From positions 105,531,258 to 105,595,257 of the forward strand of contig CM035433.1 in the NCBI GenBank assembly GCA_020310875.1: DNA of 64,000 nt, in the 5' to 3' direction. The notes under the pieces are model-generated. The model saw nothing but the letters and a program-made list of their open reading frames with translations, made no database searches and was not told where the DNA came from. The position numbers and the translations under genes were made by a program. Below, piece after piece: positions 10,962 to 21,829 of the stretch. Each line of letters starts with the position of its first letter. Position 1 is the first letter of the stretch. Origin of the DNA: Ceratopteris richardii (lineage: Eukaryota; Streptophyta; Polypodiopsida; Polypodiales; Pteridaceae).

Positions 10962-11438
10962 GTGATGTCTTACATGACACCTGCTGAGCTATGGCTTCAC
11001 CTCACAACCCTGTGGAAAGACATTGGAGTAGGATTCTCCTCTCCAGTTTTGCGGGGAAGCATGGTCGTTGCTCCATTATCACTTCTTGACAAGGCATGGC
11101 TATGTGGGCTACGCTGGGCTCTCCCTGAAGCTAATATCATGGTAAATGTGGGTGCTGAAGATCGGCTCATTTGCATGCATCTCTTTTCATTACACAAAGA
11201 TGGACATTTTGACTACATTCCCCTCCTCTCGACTCGAGTTTGGCTCCCCCTTATCAAGCTCGACATGCTGTACTTTTACCGATGTTTTCGGGAGGTTCGA
11301 ACTCACTTCAGGCTTCCTCCCCATCTTGAGATGTGGGGAAAAGGATATGATGCTTTTGTTCCTGCTTGGGTATACTGCGAGCTCGACTCCTTGTCTTCAG
11401 GGTGCACAGTAGGCCGAGTCGGGCTCTGCAAGAAGTAA
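10962..11438 (+). CDS. Hypothetical ORF inside LARD, 158 aa
   Basis: This is the longest plus-strand ORF of the LARD interior. It starts MMSYMTPAELWLHLTTLWKD and ends at GLCKK. It is rich in Leu, Trp and aromatic residues, with no zinc knuckle, coiled coil, signal peptide or catalytic motif that I can recognise. It does not resemble the usual Ty3/gypsy capsid. It may be a captured host fragment, a degenerate capsid or a chance frame. Its place in an element with nearly identical LTRs means it could be transcribed from the LTR promoter. Confidence 0.3.
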   Translation: MMSYMTPAELWLHLTTLWKDIGVGFSSPVLRGSMVVAPLSLLDKAWLCGLRWALPEANIMVNVGAEDRLICMHLFSLHKDGHFDYIPLLSTRVWLPLIKLDMLYFYRCFREVRTHFRLPPHLEMWGKGYDAFVPAWVYCELDSLSSGCTVGRVGLCKK

Positions 11439-13127
11439 GTTCAAGTTATTTTCACAGTGAGTTCTGAATTAGTGCATCTTTTCTCGATTTTATCCTCTGA
11501 GTTGAGTCTAGCATGGTGATCCACCTCTAGAGATCTCATATCTGTTCCATCTATGTGTTTAAAGTTCAATCGCTGCCCTTGTGATAGGTGCCCACTGATG
11601 AGTTGGAAGGGCACCCAAAAATGCCTTATGCTTCCCTTCTTAAGGAAGCTCTGTAACTATCCAAGTCGACTGTGTTTTGGAGCTTCTTGCATCGTGTTAC
11701 ATATATTGATGTCTATCCCTGATAATTCCATTGTTCTGCACTTCATCATGATCCTTTGCTCCTCAACCCTTATGGGCTCTCTCCAACGCAAACTTGGGAG
11801 TGTCATCCTTTTCTTGGTGGATACTTTGCTCTCTTGGTAGAGTTCCATGGAGCTTGCCTCGAGATTAAAGCAGCTGGGTTGTGTTCACCTAATGCTCCAG
11901 CCTTACCTCTTCACAACCATGGAGTTCAGTCTCCAACTCTGACAACCCTCACCGCCTTATCTTGTTTTGTTTTGGCATTGCTTGGTGGGATGTGAGTTTT
12001 GGGTTTTGAATTTATGATGTATTGGGTTATCATATTTAGAAATAGGTTTAATGTTATGGTGACTTTTGACTTCCTTTGACAAAAGTTTTTGAAGCTTTTT
12101 GGTTTTATGGCACACCACCACCCTGATCCAGGATGTTTTAAACTGAGAAGCTCAATGTTGTTGAAGTGAACAAATGGCATGAAGCACGAAGTAAGACTAC
12201 TAATTAAGTGTAAGTAATAAAAGTTCGAGTGATTGTTTTTTTACTAGGGAAGTAACTCTCTAGTTTCACAATACTCATTTAAGACTTATTTTTTCATAAT
12301 GCATTGCAGGCCAACACACTTAAAACTTCAGAATTGATCCTTCTTACCTCCAATAGATGATTTGAAACTGTGCTTTTGCAAGAATTACTCTAGTTAAGCT
12401 GTTTGAAATTCATGAAGGCTTGTAGAATGATAGGAGTCAAATGTTTCACTATTGTCTGATCATCTTGTGAACACATAATACTCATGTTAAGTTGCAAGCT
12501 TGCAGATATGAGCATAGTATAAGTAATGGAAGGACCATAAGATAAACATGAAACCACATTCATGCTACACATTACAATATGTCTCACACTCACTTGGGCA
12601 TAGCATATTTAGGAATGACAATATGATTAGGGCATCACAAAGATATAAGGGATATATGGGTTCTTGCAATGATCCTTGCTCTTTAGCTGTACTTCTTGGA
12701 TTGCACGAACAATAAGATTTTCAAGAGTTCTCTCTAGAAGAAAAGTCTTGAAGAAAAGGATGCCCCTGAAGTGGAAACTAAATTTGAAGTGAATGTTTAT
12801 CTCATTACTAGATGCACTCTACTTGCTCTTTTGTATGTCATTTCAGGTTTGGGAGGTTCTAGAGAAGGCATTTCCAGCCTTAAAAAAAGACTGCATAGTG
12901 GGATGCATACTGGGCTGACTGCCCCCAAGGGGATTGTGTCACCCAACTTGAAAGATTGAAGATTTGCAGATTGAAGTAAAAACTGAAGACTTGCAGCCTG
13001 AAGCCTGGCAAACTGGAGAATTGCAGATTTTGAAGACCTGAAGATTTTCAGACTTGAAGACTTCCACTTGGAACAATTCAGTTATGTATGGTCTTTCTTT
13101 CTAGCTTTGTGGAGGACGACAAAGTCT
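11439..13127 (+). other. LARD interior, non-coding
   Basis: Short open frames only (for example 11553-11840 and 11756-11995), none with recognised domains. A degenerate GAAGATTTGCAGATTGAAG-like repeat lies at 12950-13075, close to the PPT. Confidence 0.5.
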
Positions 13128-13141
13128 AGGGGGGGAGGAGG
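13128..13141 (+). other. Polypurine tract of LARD-like element
   Basis: AGGGGGGAGGAGG abuts the 3' LTR. It is preceded at 13112-13120 by GAGGACGAC, a motif also found before the PPT of gypsy element B at 47084. Confidence 0.85.
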
Positions 13142-13881
13142 TGTTGGATTGTAGGGTATGCACACAATCCTCAAATGTGCATAAGAACCCTCCCTAGACC
13201 ATGAGAAATAACCTTTTTTGTATATATGTGAGTGTCACATATGAACACTCTCCTAGAGCACTTTTTAATATTCTCTTATACCATAGTGAAGAGGTCTCTC
13301 ATCTATCTCACCTTTTTGGCTCTCTAGGAAATCCCACGTAGAAATTCCCACGGATGCCCTTCATTGGGATTTGGTGGTTACATATTTGATCTTGGAATAT
13401 CCTAGAAGATATGTTAGTTAGAGAGAGATCCATTTTTTGACTTTTCAAAAGAGCACATGGGGAATAGAGCTTAGCTTATAAATAGAAGCTCATTTTTGTA
13501 AAGAAGGGGGCTTTTGGTCGACGTGCTCTCATGTAATATCTCTTATCAATGAAAGAAGGCTCTCATTTACTCCAAGAAGACTATTTACATTTACATGTAT
13601 TGTGTCTTTGTGAGTGTGTGAGAGTGGTGTGTGTGCTTATGCATGTCTCTCCTTTGTGTGACTAGAGTAGTTGCATTTGCTTGTATTTTCCTCATGGACT
13701 AGGATCCTTGACTCCCTATCCTCCTTGTTTTCAAGCATGTGGCATAGCATGGGGCTGATGCCAATGGCTTGAACATGTGGGAGGTAGGGGTGGATGAGAG
13801 GAGAGTCACTCTTGAGCTTTCCTTCTTGCTTCCATGCAAGGTGGTGAGGGTTCTTGGTCATTCCTTGCTACAATCTCAACA
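13142..13881 (+). repeat. 3' LTR of the LARD-like element
   Basis: 740 bp copy of 9379-10120, with the same termini and followed by the GTTCA duplication. Confidence 0.95.
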
Positions 13882-13984
13882 GTTCACCTAAACTTTCCAA
13901 ACACCTTCAAAATCCTTGAAACTTACAGAAAGACAATCTTGAACTTGCATCCACTTTCTACAAAACATGACCATTGTGAATAAT

Positions 13985-14465
13985 CCTTGAGTAGTTTTCA
14001 AAGGCTTCAAAGTAGTGGCAATAATGGTATCACTAAACCAGAAATTATGAGCATCTTTGTCCATTGAGGGTGCACCAATTTTTTTGATAAAGTTGAGATC
14101 ATGCTAGACGTTCCAAATCTTTCACATTAGATCAAAACCATAAAAAAAAGATTTAGAGCATGAAACATATCAATTATGTTGGATAGTCCCCCTTGTTTAC
14201 TATTATGTTCTTTTTTATTGTTGGGGTGCATACAAGCAATCATAGTCATAATGAGAGGATTTTAGGCCATTGAGAGAAGTTTGATATCCGCATTCATCCA
14301 TGATCTTCGAGAATTCAAACTTTTCTAAGACACTTATAGTGGAAAGTCAATATCTAAACGTAGGTGAAAAAAGAATTTATTGTGGACTTATTGAACATAA
14401 ATGAGTTTCTAGTTGTTTTTTTTTCAAAAGGAAGATCAATCATTGTGATCTACTCTTCCAGAATT
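13985..14465 (-). repeat. LINE-like 3' segment, copy 1
   Basis: About 480 bp, similar along its whole length to 17255-17730 (I estimate 80-85% identity). Shared landmarks are CATCCATGATCTTCGAGA, AGTCCCCCTT, AGAGGATTT-AGGCCATT and TCATTGTGATCT-CTCTTCC. The minus strand of the better copy resembles the tail of a plant non-LTR reverse transcriptase. This copy has many small indels and no open frame. Confidence 0.6.
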
Positions 14466-14640
14466 GGGGGAATCCTCTCACCCTAGTCCACATGGACCAA
14501 TGAATACCCAATCACTAAGTGGATCACTCTACTTATTTATGTTAGTAGATGATCGCACTATATACATATGGGTCTATTTTCTCAAAAAGGTAGATACATT
14601 TATAATGATTGGAATGATCCGTTGGGTGACCCGAACGAGA
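14466..14640 (+). pseudogene. Copia integrase core scrap
   Basis: Plus-strand frame reads GPMNTQSLSGSLYLFMLVDD then WVYFLKKVDTF. This is the start of the Ty1/copia integrase catalytic core (GP..T.S..G..Y...F.DD.....WVYF). Only about 50 residues are recognisable and the rest of the domain is missing. It belongs to a different copia lineage from the family at 26202-39925. Confidence 0.7.
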
Positions 14641-16590
14641 AAAAATAGTTGTGTGACACTCTATTCTGGTCACCCAATGGTTCACCGCACATATCAATAA
14701 GTGATTTTGCCATGCTGGCACAAAAGTGTGAATTTGGCAAAACTTCTAGCAATCGAGGGCTCATGTGCCCCCGTAAGAGCGATGACTCTCTAATATCTCA
14801 AGATGAGTCCATACATGAAACCAAAATTTTTTGATTCCCCTCCAAATCTATCGCTACTTTCTCCCTACCCCCGAGACTTTCTCCTCACTCCTCTGTGCTT
14901 CTTGATGCTCGATATCTCTGCATACTATGACAATCAACAGTTCCTCTTCCCTACACGATTGCATCACCTTATATTCAAGCGACCATGCACTAGCCTCTCA
15001 TGTCTAGGAGTACACACATGCTCACGAGACGTGTACTATGCTCCATCAAAGACACATTTTTGGTTTATCCATGTAGTTGACTGAGTACTCATTTGAGCTC
15101 TTACATCTTTTTGTCTTGATGAATAAGGGTGCTATCAAAATGATTTGTGCACTTCTTCATCACCCCATTCCTTCTCTAGTACAAAGATGATGAGGACTTC
15201 TAGGTTTAATGGAACATTCAACAAGGAACTAAGAAACCCTAACTCTAAAAGATATAAAAACTAATCTTTCTTGTTATATCCTCATCTAAACCTAATGATA
15301 ATAAGATGAAAAAGATGGTTAAGAACTCCCAATCATGAGAAAAAGCTCTATAAACTCATATCTTGCAAAGTGCCAACCTCTAAGCACAATGTTCAACCAA
15401 ATGCATCCTCGAAAACAACACCAAAGTGTTCGGTGATGACCCACTCACATGACACATGTAACAACCGACATTAAGCCATGGACCCTCACCCACAAAAGTG
15501 TCAATATGAGAGACGAGTTAGCAGTATGAAGACCTTACCCATGGTAGTAGTAAAGCACACACACTCACAAGGATTCTCATCCACACACACATGCATGCAT
15601 GCACACACATCCACGCAAGCACAACTTGAGAACAAGCACGTGAACTCCCAAGAAATTCACACTTTATTAGAAGAGAGAATGAACATGAACAAAAAGAAGT
15701 AAAAATGAGGGTTTAGCTCACTTTTGTATGCGATTCGAAAAAGTAGCCCTCTTCAAAATCTAGTGTCTTGCTTAGTTAAAAATAGGTCCTTGTCCTCATA
15801 TTAGGTCTGATTTGAGTGCAGAAAAATCTTGTAAAATCTTGGAGGGATAGGGAATCATCCTCAAGCTAGAAGACATGTTGGCTTGTACAAAGGTGGAGTA
15901 AATTATGAGAAATGAATTTTGGACATATTTTTGAAGGTGGATATTTTACATAAAAATGGCTAAGGGTTCCCATTAGCTTATTTCCTTGGTTTTGAGTGAA
16001 TCCACCATGTGTCTTGCTTGATTTCTTCAGAAGCCCGATCATCTTTTCTCTCTTTAGCTTTCAGAAACTACTTTGCTGATTCTTTCTAATAAAATATATA
16101 GTGACCTAGTTAGCCACAAAATGTATAGAGACCACATATTCTCAAAACTCCACATATTGTGAATTTGAGCTTTTTGTTTCTCGTTTCTACATGTACCACA
16201 ATAGACAATTTTTGTGTTTCCATAAAAAAAAGGGCTCTTCGTGCAGTAAGGAGCCAAAGAACTCTCCTTGAATGGTTAATCTCTATTATTGAGAGTAGTG
16301 TACTTACAAAAAGAGGTCCTTTTATATTTAGGGATATATAATTTGGGAACAATGGTATGAGAATGGATGGATTTACATGACCAAAAAAGAGGTATACTCC
16401 TTGAAACCTCTAATGGGACAAGCAAAGACTAAATCCAACTTTTTTGGAGAAATCCCATCAAGCTACTAAAAATTCTATATCTAGTAGCACAACATTGCTT
16501 CAAGGTCCATTATCTTCTTTGATTAGCCTTTACACTCTTCTTCATTTCTTCATTAGAGTTGGTTGATCTAGTTTAGTTGGCTTCCTTCAT
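14641..16590. other. Unassigned intergenic sequence
   Basis: No supportable gene. Contains a C/A-rich and (CATG)n-like stretch at about 15555-15625 and short random open frames. A small C/T-rich open frame at 14803-15084 has no recognised domain. Confidence 0.5.
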
Positions 16591-16595
16591 CTTGT

Positions 16596-17730
16596 TTAAA
16601 ACTTGTGACCATAAGTGGTATAAACAACTTGTGAGTGGTAATTATCCCACATCTTGACGTTGCCAAAAAGATAATAATCTCTCTCTCTCTCAATGAAGTG
16701 ACGTACAAGATTCAATAACACTTTAAAGGACACATGCAAATTGTGGCATTGGCCCAAAAAGAAACACATGCTCGATGTTCTCTTCCCCTTAAACCTATCA
16801 CAAATACTATCTTCTTCACCAATTCTCTTAGCCTCATTGAAAGGCCGATGAGCTTCATGCATGGTGACCTAAAGGAAAGTGGAGACTTTAGAACTATTAA
16901 GGTAAAAGCAAACTATATCAAATTCATGCATCCATTGGTTAGAGCTCCACTAAATTTTCCATATCTTACTAAGAGTTTTAATGAGATTCTACTGAGTATG
17001 GCCATGGAAGTTTGAATATGCATGGTGCCGCCATGAGCTAAGCACTTTTAGTAAACCTTGGGGAACCAGATATGAGGAGAGAAACTCCCTGAAACGATTC
17101 TGGCGGACTTTGTAAGAAATGCTGAGAATGTTACCATTTCTCCAAGCCACAATAAATGCCTTCAACGGAGATGAGTAGTTTGTAAAAGCTTAGAATTCTT
17201 CAGACACAATTAATACCTTCAACACAGTAATGGATATTACACTAAATACCTTTGCCGGAATGCACGAGTAGGTTTCAAAGGCTTTGAAGCAGCGGCAATA
17301 ATAATATCATTCAACCAGAAATTCAGAGCAGCTTTGTCGATCGATGGTGGACCAATTTGTTTGATCAGGTTGAGATCACGCCAGACGTGCCAAATCTTGC
17401 ATATCAGAACAAAACCATTTAACACAAACTTAGAGCAAGAAACATATCGATTCCGTTGGACAGTCCCCCTTAGTCTGTTCTTTTTTACTGTGAAGGTGCA
17501 TACAAGCAAATATAGTGAGAGGATTTAGGCCATTGTGAGAAGTTCGATATATGCAGTCATCCATGATCTTCGAGATTTCGGACTTTTCTGAGACTCTTAC
17601 AGTTGAAAAGTCAATAAATAAATGAGGTGAAAAAAGCATTTATTGCGGACTGATTGAAGTAAATGAGTTTCCCATTATTTTCGTTTGAAGGAATTCGATC
17701 ATTGTGATCTGCTCTTCCGGATTCGCTTCA
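16596..17730 (-). pseudogene. LINE reverse transcriptase zinc-binding (zf-RVT) and 3' end, copy 2
   Basis: Around 16860-16720 the minus strand reads AKRIGEEDSICDRFKGK then, after a one-base shift, ENIEHVFLFGPMPQFA. This matches the H/C-rich zf-RVT domain (RIG.ED..C..C....E...H.F..CP..Q) at the C-terminus of plant L1-type LINE ORF2. The final domain Cys is replaced by Gly. From 17730 to 17255 the sequence parallels the copy at 13985. Frameshifts and stops throughout indicate a dead, 5'-truncated LINE. The order of the two parts suggests rearrangement. Confidence 0.55.
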
Positions 17731-18104
17731 ATTAATTGAAAGCACAATGAACGACAGGCATAGCATCCATGGGACCCTCCGAATCACACAAAGTAGAGGT
17801 TAAACGCCTAGCAACTACTAGGATACAGAGCCCAAAGGCCCGCTAAGAAAGACATTGGAAAGGGACGGCCCTACGGCCAAGACAAGATGACTGGTTTGAA
17901 CTAGGTAGCCCGAAGGTCCAACTGTCCCCCAAAGGAACTGGTTTAACAGCTCACCACCCAAGTGGTGAAGGGTATCCAGCTCCAGCCCTGTCCCTTGAGA
18001 GGCGAAGGGCCCAACCAACTTGGTTGACGTGCACAGAGTTTCCAATTCCAGGGAGAAGGCAGCCTGAAATATTAAAATTTTTGTAGCAAAAGCAAAGGGC
18101 AAGT
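17731..18104. other. Upstream region of the PPR gene
   Basis: No gene seen. Moderately GC-richer than the surroundings. Presumed promoter and leader of the PPR gene downstream. Confidence 0.4.
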
Positions 18105-18113
18105 TATAAAATA
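18105..18113 (+). promoter_or_regulatory. TATA-like box upstream of PPR gene
   Basis: TATAAAATA, 50 bp before the start codon. If used, transcription would begin near 18135 and the leader would be very short. Confidence 0.4.
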
Positions 18114-18115
18114 CC

Positions 18116-18166
18116 ATGGTTAACTGGAAGAAGAGGAAGAGGAAGAGGAAGAGGAGTGGGGAATGA
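18116..18166 (+). promoter_or_regulatory. Upstream ORF overlapping PPR start codon
   Basis: An ATG in good context (ACCATGG) opens 16 codons, mostly Lys/Arg from a GAAGAGGAA repeat. It ends in a TGA that overlaps the PPR ATG in an ATGA arrangement. It matters only if transcription starts upstream of 18116. Confidence 0.4.
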
Positions 18167-20349
18167 TGGGGAGAGCCTCTCCATTGATTCCTCCTCCCCA
18201 TGCCAGTAATGAAATCTCCCTTGTCGAATTGCTGAAAGCTTGTGCACAACAAAGGGATCTATGCAAAGGAAACGAGCTGCATGATGACATCCTTAATAGG
18301 GGGTTATTGCATAGCAATCTTTTCATTGGCAACGCTCTGATCAACATGTATGCTAAATGTGGTGCACTCAGAAAAGCAGAAGATGTGTTTGAGGCTATGC
18401 CTTTTAGGGATATTGTGTCCTGGAATGCGCTTGTTTCAGGATATGCCCATAATGGAAAAGCTGAAGACACTTTCAATTGTTTTGAACGGATGCAGTGTGA
18501 AGGCTTCTCACCTAATTCTATAACATTCATCAGTTTGCTGCAAGCATGTGGAACTATCCAGGCAGTTCAGAAGGGAGAAGAGTTACATGCTGAGATTGAG
18601 AAAAAGGGTTATCTTGGTACGGGCACTATTCTTGGAAATGCTGTTTTAGATATGTATGCTAAGTGTGGGGAACTTGTGAAAGCACAGAGATTCTTCAATA
18701 AGCTTGGGGCTTTAAATGTTATCTCTTGGACTGCACTTATTAATGGCTATTCTCAACATGGGCATGATAAAGAGGCTTTAAAGACTTTTGCATGGATGAA
18801 AAGAGCAGGCTTTCTTCCCAATGCAGTGACTTATGCTTGTGTGCTCAAAGCTTGTGGTAACATTGGGACATCAGATATCGGGGAAAAAATACATATTGAT
18901 ATGGCCAGGAGAGGTTTTATTGGGACTGGTAATATGCTTCTGCATTCATTAATAGACATGTATGCAAAATGTGGTGAACTTGGAAAAGCACAAGAGATAT
19001 TTGACTCAATTGTAGAAAATGATGTAATGACCTGGACTGCTCTGATATCAGGCTATTGCCAATATGGTTATGATCAAAAGCCATTGGAATGTTTTGAACA
19101 TATGAAGCATGAGGGAATCTCCCCTACTGCATTGACATTTGCATCTGTTTTGAAATGTTGTGGATCTATAAAAGCACTAGATAAGGGTGAAGAACTTCAT
19201 GCTGATACCATCCTTATGGGGTTTTTGGATGAGGATATTGGACTCGCGAATGCTTTGGTTAGTATGTATGTCAAATGTGATGCACTCATGGAGGCACAGC
19301 ACATGTTTGACAACCTTTCTGTTCGTGATGTGGTAACTTGGAGTAGTCTTATTGCAGGGTTTTGTCAGCACCAGGACATTCAAGAAGCACTGGACTGCCT
19401 GGAACAAATGATGGAAGGGGGCATCTCACCAGATGCCATGACCTTTATTTGCATAGTACAAGCATGCAGTGGATTGAAGGAAGTTGAAAAGGGGATGGAA
19501 TTACATTGTGAATTAGCAAGAAGGGAATTATTAGATGACAATGCTGTGCTTGGAAACTCTTTAGTGGATCTCTATGCAAAATGTGGTCTACTTGCAAAGG
19601 CTGAAGAAGTATTCAACATGCTTCCATCTCGGACACTAGTAGCTTGGAGTGTTCTGATCTCAGGTTACTGCCTTCATGGGCTTGATGAGGATGCATTGAG
19701 GTGTTTTGAACGAATGAAAGGTGAGTTTGTCTCTCCCGATGCTGTAACATTTGCTGGCATTTTGGGGGCTTGTAGTAGTGTAGGGGCAGCAGAAAAAGGT
19801 ATAGAAATCCATAGCGAAATTTATAGAATGAGAATGCTTGGAACAGATACTGTGTTGAGTAGTGCTTTGGTAGATATGTATGCTAAGTGTGGTTTGCTTG
19901 CACTTGCAAAAGAGGTTTTTGATCAGCTCCCTGTTCAGGACGTAGTTTCATGGAGTGCATTAATCACAGGATACCATGACAATGGTCATGTAAAGGAAGC
20001 ACTTAACTGTTTTGAGCGCATGAAGCATCAGGGGATATCACCTGATGGAGTGACGTTCATCTGTGTCCTAGATGCATGCAGCAGCATAGATGCATATCAT
20101 TCTGGCCAAATGTACTATGAAGCTATGAGTGCCAGCTTTGGAATCATCCCAACTTTAGAGCATCACACTTGCATGGCTGTTCTTTACGGGCGAGCAGGAC
20201 AGCTTGATAAGTCCATTTCAGTGATCAAGAAGACACAATCTTGTCATTACCCTCCATTATGGAGATCATTCATAGCTGCATGTCGGAAGTGGGGAAATAT
20301 GACACTTGGGAGATTGGCATTTGAACATTCCTTGCAAGAAGATACCTAG
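18163..20349 (+). CDS. Pentatricopeptide repeat protein, PLS class, 728 aa, intact
   Basis: Single uninterrupted exon. Six PLS triplets with about 102-residue spacing are marked by MYAKCG-type helices near residues 62, 165, 266, 368 (MYVKCD), 469 (LYAKCG) and 571. Each is followed by VF..(L/M)..R(D)V(V)SW..LI.GY..(H/N)G and (C)FE(R)M...G(I/F)SP....TF..(V/L)L.ACG. After residue 640 come an L2/S2-like region (HHTCMAVLYGRAG) and a short E1-like end (WRSFIAACRKWGN). There is no E2 or DYW domain. Family members bind organellar RNA one base per repeat; PLS proteins usually act in C-to-U editing with partners or in splicing. The N-terminus shows no obvious strong transit peptide; the first repeat starts around residue 20, so the annotated start could be slightly short. 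The target RNA cannot be told. It is the only intact host gene here and is flanked by transposon debris. Confidence 0.93.
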   Translation: MMGRASPLIPPPHASNEISLVELLKACAQQRDLCKGNELHDDILNRGLLHSNLFIGNALINMYAKCGALRKAEDVFEAMPFRDIVSWNALVSGYAHNGKAEDTFNCFERMQCEGFSPNSITFISLLQACGTIQAVQKGEELHAEIEKKGYLGTGTILGNAVLDMYAKCGELVKAQRFFNKLGALNVISWTALINGYSQHGHDKEALKTFAWMKRAGFLPNAVTYACVLKACGNIGTSDIGEKIHIDMARRGFIGTGNMLLHSLIDMYAKCGELGKAQEIFDSIVENDVMTWTALISGYCQYGYDQKPLECFEHMKHEGISPTALTFASVLKCCGSIKALDKGEELHADTILMGFLDEDIGLANALVSMYVKCDALMEAQHMFDNLSVRDVVTWSSLIAGFCQHQDIQEALDCLEQMMEGGISPDAMTFICIVQACSGLKEVEKGMELHCELARRELLDDNAVLGNSLVDLYAKCGLLAKAEEVFNMLPSRTLVAWSVLISGYCLHGLDEDALRCFERMKGEFVSPDAVTFAGILGACSSVGAAEKGIEIHSEIYRMRMLGTDTVLSSALVDMYAKCGLLALAKEVFDQLPVQDVVSWSALITGYHDNGHVKEALNCFERMKHQGISPDGVTFICVLDACSSIDAYHSGQMYYEAMSASFGIIPTLEHHTCMAVLYGRAGQLDKSISVIKKTQSCHYPPLWRSFIAACRKWGNMTLGRLAFEHSLQEDT

Positions 20350-21825
20350 CCTTCTTTTGCTCAACCTGTTCATAAAAGGTTTCATGTATGCTAGTATAAC
20401 TAATTCCAGGTGTGCGTACATTAGTTTTTAGTTATAAAGGCTGATGATAAATACAGGAAACTGCGTCACGCAAAACATAAAGCTCCATCCATTCATGGTG
20501 GGGTTCCCTCCAAAAGCAAATGATGACGAAAAACCAGGCAATAAATGGAGATGCCATTTGTAATTTGACATTCCATCTTGGTTGAAGCTGAATTGTATAT
20601 GGAAAAGGAAAAGATGAGATACATTCAGGGGATTTCATTTGTCAAGCATCTGTGCTCTTTTGGGAAAGCCTCTACATTCTCATGGCTCTGTATATTATCT
20701 CAGATTGAGGGCGTCTTTTTCAAGTCTTTGTATATTTAGGAAGACCTAGTTTCCACCTCCTACATGTTAACTCATGTTATCTCTCTAAGAGACACTACAC
20801 ATTCACTCATTCTGGCTCTCCTTAGAGATGTTACACTCCCCAAGCTTGATCATACTCACAAGGTTTTGTATGTAAACCATTCTTTACTAGCTCCATTTAT
20901 TCTTTTATCTTTTTTTTTTTCATCGTCCATCATTATGCGTGCCGGATGTAGATCAAAAGTTCTGGTGTTAAGCTCTCCAATCCAGGATCAGGGTTTTAAG
21001 TACTGCTTGGATAATCATAGTTTCCTCCCTTTTCATTATGCATCTCTCAGATGATTTGTTTCTTCACACTCTCGTTTTTAACATCATCATTGTCATGCAT
21101 TTTAATCCAGGTATGATTCCTCCATTATTGTATTTTCTTCAAGAAGGCTTCATACAGTATCTGTGAGCTTGCTTAAATGCTAAAGACCAATTCCAATCTC
21201 CATCATTTTTGCTATTCTTCATCTCTGAATCTTTCACCATCCTTTTTGATCCATCATATGGCAGTTATCCTGGCTTTCCGTTGTCTCTAGAACTTAGAAG
21301 TGCTTTGAGCACTCTTGTAAAATTTTAGACACCACAATCAGCTTATGGAAGCTTTCCAGGATCCTCAACTTCAGCATATCATCAGCATCCTCAACTTCAG
21401 TATATCATCAGCTTCTTAATTTTCCAGCATTCTCACGGCAAATAAGGTCTTGCAGGCATGAGTGTTGCTTCACAAGTAAAGTAGCAGAAGTGTAAGCAAC
21501 CAATTCTTGGATCATTTGACAAAGGATACATGCCTGTATATCTAAAGTTTGAAGTGAGTGTTCAAAACATCAAGCACTGAAGGACAATCAATTTACATTC
21601 ACATAAAGGAAGCAAGATGTCTGAAGTGTCTAGCTTGACAGGTGGAGTTGTTGCTTGTCAAGGTTCTCCTTTCAGGCTCAATATGTATGAAGATTGGCTA
21701 CTTTTTCTTTATGGGATTTGCACGATGTGATGGATAATATGGTTTAGTTCTTGTTCAGTTGTAGTCTCAAGTTCGAGCCAGCCAAACGGTGAAGCTTCTT
21801 CTTCTTCTTCCTTTTCTTTTCTTCA
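20350..21825 (+). other. PPR 3' flank and intergenic DNA
   Basis: No gene seen. Contains T-rich stretches and a short duplicated 'CATCAGC-TCCTCAACTTCAG-ATATCATCAGC' motif at 21362-21412. No strong AATAAA follows the PPR stop; GATAAATACA at about 20447 is a possible weak poly(A) signal. Confidence 0.45.
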
Positions 21826-21829
21826 TCAT

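Larger units (their letters stand above)
9379..13881 (+). mobile_element. Non-autonomous LTR retrotransposon (LARD-like), young
   Basis: LTRs at 9379-10120 (742 bp) and 13142-13881 (740 bp) differ at about 11 positions plus a 2-bp indel, roughly 98.5% identity. Both begin TGTTGG and end CAACA. The target-site duplication GTTCA is perfect (9374-9378 and 13882-13886). A PBS matching the tRNA-Asp type common in plant Ty3/gypsy elements follows the left LTR, and a G-rich PPT precedes the right LTR. The 3.0-kb interior has no gag, protease, RT or integrase motif. It must have moved using proteins supplied by another element. Confidence 0.95.
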
